Under the pieces are notes generated by a model. It was not told the DNA's origin and made no database searches. It worked only from the letters and a program-made list of their open reading frames with translations. From Proteobacteria bacterium SG_bin9 (lineage in GTDB: Bacteria; Pseudomonadota; Alphaproteobacteria; Rhizobiales; Xanthobacteraceae), in NCBI GenBank assembly GCA_002083525.1, contig LWDM01000053.1, positions 1-64,000 on the forward strand: a stretch of DNA of 64,000 nt, given 5' to 3'. A program made the translations under genes and the position numbers. How positions within the stretch are numbered: position 1 is the first letter of the stretch; each line of letters starts with the position of its first letter. Of this stretch, positions 53,121 to 61,404 are shown in pieces.

Positions 53121-53151
53121 TGGCCGCCGAGAGATCGGCGGCCATTTTCTT
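53121..53151 (+). terminator. Rho-independent terminator after livK
   Basis: A perfect 10-bp stem TGGCCGCCGA/TCGGCGGCCA with loop GAGA is followed by TTTTCTTT. It separates the liv operon from the caspase-fusion genes, although the next ribosome site begins only a few bases later, so the fusion genes must rely on read-through or on a promoter inside livK or the hairpin region. Confidence 0.85.
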
Positions 53152-53166
53152 TGACGGAGCGCATCG

Positions 53167-55173
53167 ATGAAGAAGCTGGTGTTCCAGTTCTTGGCCGGTG
53201 CGCTTTTTCTTTTTCCGGCCGTCGCCTGCGCGCAGACCATCAAGATCGGCGTCGCCGGGCCGATGGATGGCTCCAACCGCCGCCTCGGCCAGCAACTGAA
53301 GAACGGTGTCACCGAGGCGGTGGAGGCCATCAATGCATCCACCAACGCCCGGGGGCAGAAGTATTCCGTAAACGTCTATCACGATGCCTGCGACAGCGAG
53401 CAGGCGACGAAGATTGTCCATCAGGCAAAGAACGACGGCGTCAAAATCATCATCGGACATTTCTGCAACGGCTCGTCGATGGCCGCATCGCGGCTGTACG
53501 ACGATCTCGACATGCTGATGATCAGCCCGGCATCGTCCGAGACGAGATTGACCGAGCGTCAGCTTTGGAACACGTTCCGTGTCGCCGGTCGAGATGATCA
53601 GCAGGGTGCTGTTGCCGCGCAATACATTCTGAAAAACTTTGCGGGCAAGAAGATTGCGATCCTGCACGATCGAACTGCTTACGGTAGCAGCCTCGCCGAC
53701 GAGACCCGGAAAGCTCTCAACGCTGGCGGGCTCAAGGAGCGCTTCAGCGAAACCTTCAGGCAACTCGATCGCGATTTCACCGGCATCGTTTCGCGCCTGA
53801 GGGCTGAAAGCATCGACCTCGTTCACGTCAGCGGCCTCTACGACGAGATCGGGCCGCTGCTCAGACAGATGCGCTCCCATGGCCTGCAAACGATCCTGAT
53901 GTCCGGCAACGGTATCGTCGCGCGGGAGTTCGCGGGGGCCGCCGGGCCAGCCGTTGACGGAGCGCTATTCACGTTCGGTCCGGAAGCTGCGCTCACAAGC
54001 TCGGCAGCTCATGACTTCTTCAAAACCCTCTCACGCCGGAACGTGAATCCAGAGGGTCACACGATCTTCGCTTACGCAGCCACTCAGGCAATTGCGCAGG
54101 CCGTTGCGGCTGCCAAGAGCGCTGAACCGCGTCAGGTGGCTGCTGCTTTGAAGAATGGGACATTCAGTACCGCTCTCGGACAGCTGTCGTTCGATGCAAA
54201 GGGCGACAGGCGGCAGGCAAGTTACGTCGTCTATCAATGGAACGAGAACGGCTATCGACAATACTACGTACCGCCTGTCGGCGCGGCCACGCCGGTCGCC
54301 GCATCTCCCCCATCGCCGCCGGTCGTGCAAGCACCGCCACCCGCGCCACCTCCACCGGTCGTGCAAGCACCACCGCCGCCCGCACCGCCGCCGGTCGTCG
54401 CCAACGTACCGCCGCCGAAGCAAGTCGCGCCGGTCGCCGCACCCAAGGCCGCAGCGCCTCCCGATCGCCGCGTTGCGCTCGTCATCGGAAATTCAGCCTA
54501 CAAGAACGTCAGTCCGTTGACCAATCCGCAGCGCGATGCATCGACAATTGCAACGGCCTTGCGCCAGTCCGGCTTCCAGTCGGTCACGCTCGTCACCGAC
54601 CTCGATCGCAACAAGTTGACCGCAGCGCTGCAGAAGTTCGCGGAGGTCGCGGAAACAGCCGACTGGTCGGTGGTCTACTTCGCCGGCCACGGCATGGAGA
54701 TCGGCGGCGTCAATTATCTGATCCCCATCGATGCAAAGCTCGGGTCCGATCGCGACATCGAGTTTCAGGCCGTGTCGCTGAATACGGTGCTCAACGCCGC
54801 CGAACGCGCCAAGAAGCTGCGGCTCGTAATCCTCGACGCCTGCCGCGACAACCCCTTCGCCGCGCAGATGAAGCGGACGATGGCGAACGCGACCCGTTCA
54901 GTTGGCCGCGGCCTTGCCTTCGTCGAGCCGGAAGCCGGCACCATGGTGGTCTATGCGGCCAAGCACGGCGAGACGGCGCTCGACGGCTCGGGCAGCAACA
55001 GCCCGTTCGCGACGGCACTCGCGAAAAATCTGCTGACGCCCGGCCTCGAAGTGCGGTTATTGTTCGACACCGTCCGCGATGACGTCATGGACTCGACGGA
55101 TCGCAAACAGCAACCGTTCAGCTATGGCTCAATCTCGGCGCGCCAGCAGTTCTATTTCACGGCAGCACGTTAG
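53167..55173 (+). CDS. LivK-like sensor - proline linker - caspase-like protease fusion, copy A
   Basis: This 668-residue exported protein has a signal peptide (residues 1-22; Cys21 in AVAC also gives a weak lipobox). A Peripla_BP_6/LivK-like domain follows (about 23-368), then a Pro/Val/Ala linker (about 370-432, PPAPPPPVVQ type), then a caspase-like (peptidase C14/metacaspase-type) domain from RRVALVIGNSAYKN at 434. The dyad is His508 (YFAGHGMEIGG) and Cys559 (VILDACRDNPF). The pocket segment is GHFCNGSSMAAS, altered from LivK's GHFCSSSSIPAS. The gene starts 23 bases after the livK terminator and leads a tandem of three paralogs with 9- and 11-base gaps. Ligand-controlled proteolysis in the cell envelope is inferred. 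Confidence 0.9.
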   Translation: MKKLVFQFLAGALFLFPAVACAQTIKIGVAGPMDGSNRRLGQQLKNGVTEAVEAINASTNARGQKYSVNVYHDACDSEQATKIVHQAKNDGVKIIIGHFCNGSSMAASRLYDDLDMLMISPASSETRLTERQLWNTFRVAGRDDQQGAVAAQYILKNFAGKKIAILHDRTAYGSSLADETRKALNAGGLKERFSETFRQLDRDFTGIVSRLRAESIDLVHVSGLYDEIGPLLRQMRSHGLQTILMSGNGIVAREFAGAAGPAVDGALFTFGPEAALTSSAAHDFFKTLSRRNVNPEGHTIFAYAATQAIAQAVAAAKSAEPRQVAAALKNGTFSTALGQLSFDAKGDRRQASYVVYQWNENGYRQYYVPPVGAATPVAASPPSPPVVQAPPPAPPPPVVQAPPPPAPPPVVANVPPPKQVAPVAAPKAAAPPDRRVALVIGNSAYKNVSPLTNPQRDASTIATALRQSGFQSVTLVTDLDRNKLTAALQKFAEVAETADWSVVYFAGHGMEIGGVNYLIPIDAKLGSDRDIEFQAVSLNTVLNAAERAKKLRLVILDACRDNPFAAQMKRTMANATRSVGRGLAFVEPEAGTMVVYAAKHGETALDGSGSNSPFATALAKNLLTPGLEVRLLFDTVRDDVMDSTDRKQQPFSYGSISARQQFYFTAAR

Positions 55174-55182
55174 GATCTGACG

Positions 55183-57177
55183 ATGCGAAACTTGGCCGGA
55201 ATTCTTTTCGCAGGTGCGGTTCTGGCGGCGCCGGTCACCGCAGCCGCGCAGACGATCAAGATCGGTCTGGCCGGGCCGATGACGGGCGCCAACGCCGCCT
55301 TCGGAGCGCAGTTCAAGCAGGGCGCCGAACGCGCGGTCGCCGATATCAATGCTGCAGGCGGCGTTCTTGGCCGGAAGCTTGAGCTCACAATCCGCGACGA
55401 TGCCTGCGATCCGGTGACGGCACGGACCTGGGCCTCGGTCCTTGTTACAGAGAAGGTCGCAGCCGTGATCGGGCATTTCTGCTCGTCGTCGTCGATCCCG
55501 GCTTCGGAGGTCTATGCCAAGGGCGACGTCCTGCAGATCTCACCCGCATCGAGCAATCCGACGCTGACGGAGCGCAATCTCTGGAATGTGTTTCGCGTGG
55601 TCGGCCGCGACGAGCAGCAGGGCGCGGTTGCCGCGCAGTACATTTTGAAAAACTTCAGCGGCAAGAACATCGCGATCCTTCATGACAAGAGCACCTACGG
55701 CAAAGGCCTGGCTGACGAGACGCGCAAAGCGCTGAACGCCGGCGGCCTCAAGGATCGCCTCTACGAAACGTTCAACTACGGCGACAAGGATTTCAGCGCG
55801 ATCGTTTCGAAACTGAAAGCGCAGAACATCGACCTCGCCTACGTCGGCGGACTTTACACCGAACCTGCATTGTTGCTGCGGCAGATGCGCGAGGCCGGAC
55901 TGAAGACGGTGCTGATGTCCGGTGACGGTATCGCCACCACGGAATTTCCTTCCATCGCGGGGACGGCTGTAACCGAGGGCACGCTGTTCACATTCAATCC
56001 CGACGCCCGCAAAAACCCCGCGGCGCGCGCGGTGATGGAGGCATTTCGGCGCAGCGGTTTCGACCCGGAGGGTTACACACTTTATGCCTACGCAGCCGTC
56101 CAGGTCTGGGCGCAGGCTGCGGCAGCGGCCAAAAGCGTCGAGTCACGTCAGGTTGCTGCAGCACTCAAGAGCGGGACGTTCAACACCGCCCTCGGGCAAC
56201 TCTCGTTCGACGCCAAGGGTGACCGGCGTCAACCGGATCACGTGGTCTATCGCTGGGACGCGAAAGGAAACTACAAGGAAATCGACTCGTCGATTCCCGT
56301 CGCCGCGGCTCCAGTCGTCACGCCTCCGCCGCCTGCTGCCGTCGCGCCTCCTCCGCCTCCACCAGTCGTGCAGACGCCGCCACCTGCACCGCCGCCCGTC
56401 GTCGCCAACGTGCCACCGCCGAAGCAGGCCGCGCCGATCGCTACGCCCAAAGCCGCTACATCTTCAGAGCGCCGCGTCGCACTGGTCATCGGCAACTCGG
56501 CGTACAAGAACGTGAGCGCCCTCACCAATCCGAAGAGCGATGCGTCGACCATCGCGGCCGCGCTGCGTCAGGTCGGCTTCCAGTCGGTGACGCTCGTGAA
56601 CGACCTTGACCGCAACAAACTGACCGAAGCATTACAGAAGTTCGCCGAGGTGGCCGAGACCGCCGACTGGTCGCTCGTCTATTTCGCCGGTCACGGCATG
56701 GAGATCGGCGGCGTCAACTATCTGATCCCTATCGACGCCAAACTGTCGTCCGATCGTGACATCACGTTCCAGGCCGTGTCGCTCGAAGTCGTACTGAACG
56801 CCGCCGAGCGCGCCAAGAAGCTGCGCCTCGTTATCCTCGACGCCTGCCGCGATAATCCCTTCGCCGCGCAGATGAAGCGGACGATGGCGAACGCAACCCG
56901 CTCGGTAAGCCGCGGCCTCGCCCAGGTCGAGCCGGAGGCCGGCACCATGGTGGTCTACGCCGCGAAGCATGGCGAGACCGCACTCGACGGCACTGGCGGC
57001 AACAGCCCGTTCGCGACCGCGCTCGCCAAGAACCTGGCAACGCCGGGGCTCGAAGTGCGGCTGCTGTTCGATGTCGTCCGCGACGACGTGATGGAAACCA
57101 CCGGCCGCAAACAGCAGCCGTTCAGCTACGGCTCGATCTCCGGTCGGCAGCAGTTCTACTTCACCGCGGCGCGCTAG
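55183..57177 (+). CDS. LivK-like sensor - proline linker - caspase-like protease fusion, copy B
   Basis: This 664-residue paralog has the same order. The signal peptide ends near VTAAAQ, and the binding domain spans about 24-370 with the LivK-like pocket GHFCSSSSIPASEVY intact. The linker spans about 374-428 (PPPPAAVAPPPPPPVVQ type), and the caspase-like domain runs from RRVALVIGNSAYKN at 430 with His504 and Cys555. The sensor is the closest of the three to livK, so it most likely binds an amino acid. The caspase part is nearly identical in protein to copies A and C but differs at many third codon positions, so the likeness reflects selection more than recent copying. No transmembrane helix is seen. 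Confidence 0.9.
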   Translation: MRNLAGILFAGAVLAAPVTAAAQTIKIGLAGPMTGANAAFGAQFKQGAERAVADINAAGGVLGRKLELTIRDDACDPVTARTWASVLVTEKVAAVIGHFCSSSSIPASEVYAKGDVLQISPASSNPTLTERNLWNVFRVVGRDEQQGAVAAQYILKNFSGKNIAILHDKSTYGKGLADETRKALNAGGLKDRLYETFNYGDKDFSAIVSKLKAQNIDLAYVGGLYTEPALLLRQMREAGLKTVLMSGDGIATTEFPSIAGTAVTEGTLFTFNPDARKNPAARAVMEAFRRSGFDPEGYTLYAYAAVQVWAQAAAAAKSVESRQVAAALKSGTFNTALGQLSFDAKGDRRQPDHVVYRWDAKGNYKEIDSSIPVAAAPVVTPPPPAAVAPPPPPPVVQTPPPAPPPVVANVPPPKQAAPIATPKAATSSERRVALVIGNSAYKNVSALTNPKSDASTIAAALRQVGFQSVTLVNDLDRNKLTEALQKFAEVAETADWSLVYFAGHGMEIGGVNYLIPIDAKLSSDRDITFQAVSLEVVLNAAERAKKLRLVILDACRDNPFAAQMKRTMANATRSVSRGLAQVEPEAGTMVVYAAKHGETALDGTGGNSPFATALAKNLATPGLEVRLLFDVVRDDVMETTGRKQQPFSYGSISGRQQFYFTAAR

Positions 57178-57188
57178 AGAGGCTGACG

Positions 57189-59357
57189 ATGCGAAATCTT
57201 GCCGGCATTTTTCTCGCCAGTGTCGTCCTTGCGGCTCCGGCCGTTGCGGAAGCACAGAGTTCGTTGGCTACCAGCGCGAGAACCATCAAGATCGGCGTCT
57301 CTGGACCAATGATAATCGGCGCCAAATCCGTCGGCAGACAACTGGAAGATGGCGTGAACCTCGCTGTCGCCGATCTCAACGCTCGGGGCGGCGTACTCGG
57401 GCGTCGTCTTGAAGTAGAGTTTGTCGGTGGCGAATGCGAGGGAAACGGACGGTTTCGGCTCGAGGACGCCAAAGTCGACATTGTTGTTGGGCATATCTGT
57501 TCGTGGCGAAATGTCGTCGACAAAAAAATCCTGCACATGACGCCAACGCCGAATTATGCACGCCTCACAAGCTACGGTTGGACCAACAGCGACGATAACA
57601 ACGTATTTCGGGTTGGTGGAAGCGATAAGCAAGAAGGCTCCACCGCTGCCGAGTATATCGCAAAGAATTTCGCCAATCAGCGAATTGCTTTCGTCCGCGA
57701 CGTAGCGACCGATCAAGACCCCGACTTTATCGAGCTGGGACACTCCGCTCGCACTGCGCTCGACGAGAAACGCGTCAAAATACGCTTCACTGAAACGTTT
57801 GAAAGCAAGCGTGACGGCAAGTTGAACTTCAGTAAGGCCATCAACCGCCTGAAGCAGGAAAAAATTGATTTCGTCTATCTTGCTATGAGTCATGTCCATA
57901 TCGCCGAGTTTCTGCAAAAGCTGCGGCAAGCCGGTCTGCGGACAACTGTCATGTCAGGCAGCGCTCTCATTGATCCCGAATTCGTCAAAGTCGACGCCGT
58001 GCCCAAGGAAGGCACTCTCTTCACCTTCAGCCCGGACGCACGCAAGAATCCGGAAGCCCGTAGCGTTGTCGATGCTCTAAAGCGCAAAGGACAGGACGCC
58101 GGAGAACTTACCCTTTACGCCTACGCCGCGGTGCAGGCCTGGGCGCAGGCAGCTACAGCAGAAAAAACAATCGAGTCCAAACAGGTTGGCCGAGCACTCA
58201 GGGTTGGCAAATTTTCCACGGCGGTCGGAACGTTGTCATTCGACATCGAGGGTGACCGCGAAAACCCAAAATTCGTAGTGTATCGATGGGACGGTCAGGG
58301 CAACTACAGCGAAGTGCCGGGTACCGGCTCTCCGCCCGTCGCTACTGCTCCTGCCTCCACTGTGCCAACCGCATCGGCCATCGCAGCTGTTGCGCCGAAG
58401 CCAGCGCCTCCTCCACCTGCTGTCGTTGCACCTCCACCGCCCCCACCTGTTGTGCAGGCACCGCCACCCGCTCCGCCTCCTGTGGTGGCCAACGTCCCGC
58501 CCACGCCACCGCAGAAACAAACGCCGCCTCCGCCGCCCCCGCCGGTCGTGCAGGCGCCGCTGCCCGCACCGCCGCCAGTCGTCGCCAATATCCCACCGCC
58601 TGTGCAAGCCGCGCCGGTCGCTCCGCCCAAGGCCGCAACGCCTCCCGAGCGCCGCGTTGCGCTCGTCATCGGCAACTCGGCCTACAGGAACGTGAGCACG
58701 CTGACCAATCCCCAGCGCGACGCGGCGACGATCGCGACCGCGCTGAAGCAGGCCGGCTTCCAGTCCGTCACGCAGGTGAACGATCTCGATCGCAACAAGC
58801 TGTCGGATGCGCTGCAGAAGTTCGCTGCGGTCGCCGAGACCGCCGACTGGTCGGTGGTCTACTTCGCCGGTCACGGCATGGAGATCGGCGGCGTGAACTA
58901 CCTGATCCCGATCGACGCGAAGCTCGCGTCCGATCGCGACATCGAGTTTCAGGCGGTGTCGCTGAACACGGTGCTGAACGCTGCCGAGCGCGCCAAGAAA
59001 CTCCGCCTCGTGATTCTCGACGCCTGCCGCGACAACCCGTTCGCCGCACAGATGAAGCGAACGATGGCAAACGCGACGCGCTCGGTCAGCCGCGGCCTCG
59101 CCCAGGTCGAGCCCGAAGCCGGCACCATGGTGGTCTATGCGGCGAAGCACGGCGAGACCGCGCTCGACGGGTCGGGCAACAACAGTCCGTTTGCCACGTC
59201 GCTCGCGAAAAACCTCCTCACGCCCGGTCTCGAAGTGCGTCGCCTCTTCGATACGGTCCGCGATGACGTGATGGAAACCACCGGTCGCAAGCAGCAGCCG
59301 TTCAGCTACGGGTCGATCTCGGCGCGACAGGACTTCTACTTTACAGCTGCACGCTAG
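57189..59357 (+). CDS. LivK-like sensor - long proline linker - caspase-like protease fusion, copy C
   Basis: This 722-residue paralog begins MRNLAGIF like copy B, with a signal peptide to about AVAEAQ and an extra SSLATSAR spacer. Its sensor domain (about 31-375) has diverged: the pocket region reads GHICSWRNVVDKKI and carries an added WTNSDDNN loop, so the ligand must differ. Base composition in this half is less GC-rich than in copies A and B. The linker (about 380-486) is nearly twice as long, with a duplicated PPPVVQAP-PAPPPVVAN unit. The caspase-like domain starts at RRVALVIGNSAYRN with His562 and Cys613. A P1-family peptidase gene follows 48 bases later. Confidence 0.9.
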   Translation: MRNLAGIFLASVVLAAPAVAEAQSSLATSARTIKIGVSGPMIIGAKSVGRQLEDGVNLAVADLNARGGVLGRRLEVEFVGGECEGNGRFRLEDAKVDIVVGHICSWRNVVDKKILHMTPTPNYARLTSYGWTNSDDNNVFRVGGSDKQEGSTAAEYIAKNFANQRIAFVRDVATDQDPDFIELGHSARTALDEKRVKIRFTETFESKRDGKLNFSKAINRLKQEKIDFVYLAMSHVHIAEFLQKLRQAGLRTTVMSGSALIDPEFVKVDAVPKEGTLFTFSPDARKNPEARSVVDALKRKGQDAGELTLYAYAAVQAWAQAATAEKTIESKQVGRALRVGKFSTAVGTLSFDIEGDRENPKFVVYRWDGQGNYSEVPGTGSPPVATAPASTVPTASAIAAVAPKPAPPPPAVVAPPPPPPVVQAPPPAPPPVVANVPPTPPQKQTPPPPPPPVVQAPLPAPPPVVANIPPPVQAAPVAPPKAATPPERRVALVIGNSAYRNVSTLTNPQRDAATIATALKQAGFQSVTQVNDLDRNKLSDALQKFAAVAETADWSVVYFAGHGMEIGGVNYLIPIDAKLASDRDIEFQAVSLNTVLNAAERAKKLRLVILDACRDNPFAAQMKRTMANATRSVSRGLAQVEPEAGTMVVYAAKHGETALDGSGNNSPFATSLAKNLLTPGLEVRRLFDTVRDDVMETTGRKQQPFSYGSISARQDFYFTAAR

Positions 59358-59405
59358 CCGCAGCTGCGCGTTGACCTTTCGCAATCCGTGCGATCATCTG
59401 CGCGG

Positions 59406-60419
59406 ATGAAAAACCTGCTCACCGATATTGCCGGCGTCAGCGTCGGCCACGCCGACGACGCCAGGCTTGCATCCGGCGTCACCGCGATCCTGTTCGATCA
59501 GCCGGCGGTCGCGTCGATCGACGTGCGCGGCGGCGGCCCCGGCACGCGCGATGCGACGTTGCTGGAACCCGAGAACACCGTCGAGACGATCGACGGCTTC
59601 GCGCTCTCCGGCGGCTCGGCATTCGGTCTCGATAGCGGCAGCGGCATTCAGGCCTGGCTCGCCGGGCAAGGCCGCGGCTTCAAGATCGGCAATGCCGTGA
59701 TCCCGCTGGTGCCCGGCGCGATCGTGTTCGATCTCATCAACGGCGGCGACAAGAACTGGGGCCGCTTCCCGCCGTACCGCGATCTCGGTTACGCGGCAGC
59801 GGCCAACGCAGGCAAGGACTTCGCGCTTGGCAGCGTCGGTGCGGGTCTCGGCGCAACCACGGCGAACTTCAAGGGCGGCCTCGGCTCGGCGTCCGCGCAG
59901 ACGCCCGGCGGTGTCACGGTCGCGGCGCTCGCAGTCGTCAACGCGGTCGGCAGCGTCACCGTCGGCGACGGGCCGTGGTTCTGGGCCGCGCCGTTCGAGG
60001 AACACGGCGAGTTCGGCGGGCGCGGCCTCCCCGCTTCCTTTACGCCCGAGATGAAGGCTATGCGGATCAAGGGCGCCGTCTCGGCGACCTCGATGCAGAA
60101 CACGACGCTTGCCGTGATCGTCACAGACGCGATCCTGACCAAGCCGCAGGCGAAGCGCCTGGCGATGATTGCGCAAACCGGTTTCGCGCGCGCGATCTAT
60201 CCGGTGCACGCGCCGCTCGACGGCGATGTGGTGTTTGCCGCCGCGACAGGCGCGAAGCCGATCGATCCGCTTGCCGGCCTCACCGAACTCGGAATGCTGG
60301 GCGCCAACGTCATCGCGCGGGCGATTGCGCGCGGCGTGTATGAAGCGAAGGCGCTGCCGTTCGCAGGCGCATTGCCGGACTGGAAATCGAAATTCGGCCA
60401 GGCGCGGATTACGCGCTGA
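59406..60419 (+). CDS. P1-family aminopeptidase (DmpA/BapA-like)
   Basis: This 337-residue N-terminal-nucleophile-type peptidase has the P1 pattern: ITDIAGVSVGHADD-like N terminus (here LTDIAGVSVGHADD), FALSGGSAFGLDSGSG near residue 64, and the autocleavage/nucleophile region SMQNTTLAVIVTDA near 235, with Thr as likely nucleophile. Members release N-terminal residues from D- or beta-amino-acid peptides. No signal peptide is evident. It follows the caspase-fusion array on the same strand and may share its transcript. Its end overlaps the convergent EF-hand gene by 11 bases. Confidence 0.9.
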   Translation: MKNLLTDIAGVSVGHADDARLASGVTAILFDQPAVASIDVRGGGPGTRDATLLEPENTVETIDGFALSGGSAFGLDSGSGIQAWLAGQGRGFKIGNAVIPLVPGAIVFDLINGGDKNWGRFPPYRDLGYAAAANAGKDFALGSVGAGLGATTANFKGGLGSASAQTPGGVTVAALAVVNAVGSVTVGDGPWFWAAPFEEHGEFGGRGLPASFTPEMKAMRIKGAVSATSMQNTTLAVIVTDAILTKPQAKRLAMIAQTGFARAIYPVHAPLDGDVVFAAATGAKPIDPLAGLTELGMLGANVIARAIARGVYEAKALPFAGALPDWKSKFGQARITR

Positions 60420-61128
60420 CCGACAGCGACGAGCTCGCCTGCAGATAGCGCGCCTGCTGCTGGATCGCGCGCTCGACGAAGTTATACTTCGAGGCCGCCT
60501 CGCTCGATGCGCTGGAGCTCGGCGGTGTGGTCAGCGTCACCTTCGAGCCGTCGGCATAGGTCACGGTCGTGGTGGTAGAGCCATCCGAGTTCACGCTCTG
60601 GGTGCTCGAGCCGCCCTTCAGCGCCTTGAGCAACGGGTCTTCGGAACCGTTGCCCGCCTTGTCGCTCTCTTTCTTCTTCTTGGTGCTCAGCGCCGAGGTC
60701 AGCTCTTCCAGGCTCACCGAGCCGTCGCCGTTGCTGTCGATCTTGCCGAACACGCTCTCAGCATTCGCGGTGTTGGTGCCCCCGGCGCCGAGCTTGTCGG
60801 TGAATTCGGATTTGGAGATTTGTCCGTCGCCGTTGCCGTCGAGCGCCGAGAACAGGCGATTGAGTGCAGCCGACCGTCCGCCCGGAGACGCAGGCTCCGC
60901 AGCCGCTTGCGTCTGCGCCTGGACCGAGAGCAGCGAATTGAAGGTTTCGCGCGACAGCAATCCGCCGAGCGGGTTGGAGCTTGCCGGTCCGCTGACGCCG
61001 GTCTTCTGCGGCCCCGCCACGCTGAAGGCGGACGAAGCGGAGACGCCAGTCTTCTTGCCGTTCAGCGGCGCGAACAGCGCGTTGATGGCATCGATACCGG
61101 CGGACAAGGCACCCGCTGCTGCAACCAT
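60409..61128 (-). CDS. EF-hand calcium-binding protein
   Basis: This 239-residue protein has two canonical EF-hand loops, LDGNGDGQISKSE near residues 97-109 and IDSNGDGSVSLEE near 130-142, with all acidic calcium ligands present. The N terminus is Ala/Gly-rich without a standard signal peptide, and the C-terminal part is rich in Ser and Thr (SDGSTTTTVTYADGSKVTLT). The start at 61128 follows GGGAGTTGACC. It may be a calcium sensor or a non-classically exported protein. Function not known. The 276-base gap to rpe shows no supported frame. Confidence 0.85.
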   Translation of the reverse strand: MVAAAGALSAGIDAINALFAPLNGKKTGVSASSAFSVAGPQKTGVSGPASSNPLGGLLSRETFNSLLSVQAQTQAAAEPASPGGRSAALNRLFSALDGNGDGQISKSEFTDKLGAGGTNTANAESVFGKIDSNGDGSVSLEELTSALSTKKKKESDKAGNGSEDPLLKALKGGSSTQSVNSDGSTTTTVTYADGSKVTLTTPPSSSASSEAASKYNFVERAIQQQARYLQASSSLSVSA

Positions 61129-61404
61129 GGTCAACTCCCACGCGGCCGCGCACGGCCTGATCCACAATCCCGCGATTAGTTTTGCAAGCCTCGTGCCGCA
61201 ACGGAAAACGCTGAAACACAAGCGTTTCCATCATCCCTGGCCCGGCTGCGGCCCGGCAAAACATGCCCGAAGCGGCAGAACTTGCCGATCTTCAACCTTA
61301 ACTGTGCAGCATCTAGCAGCCGCGATTGAACCCTCCAGCCGCGCGTGTTAGGCGGACGGCTATCGGCTCTCGTTGCGGAACCTTTGTCCCCGGAAAGCGT
61401 GCCA

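Noticed and set aside
51036..53345. Long open frame antisense to livF and livK
   Set aside because: No domain, no ribosome site, and both genes beneath are certain.
54290..54430. Possible short tandem repeat or CRISPR-like array in the proline-coding stretch
   Set aside because: The repeats are in frame within a coding linker and have no spacer structure; the same holds for 56320-56450 and 58330-58620.
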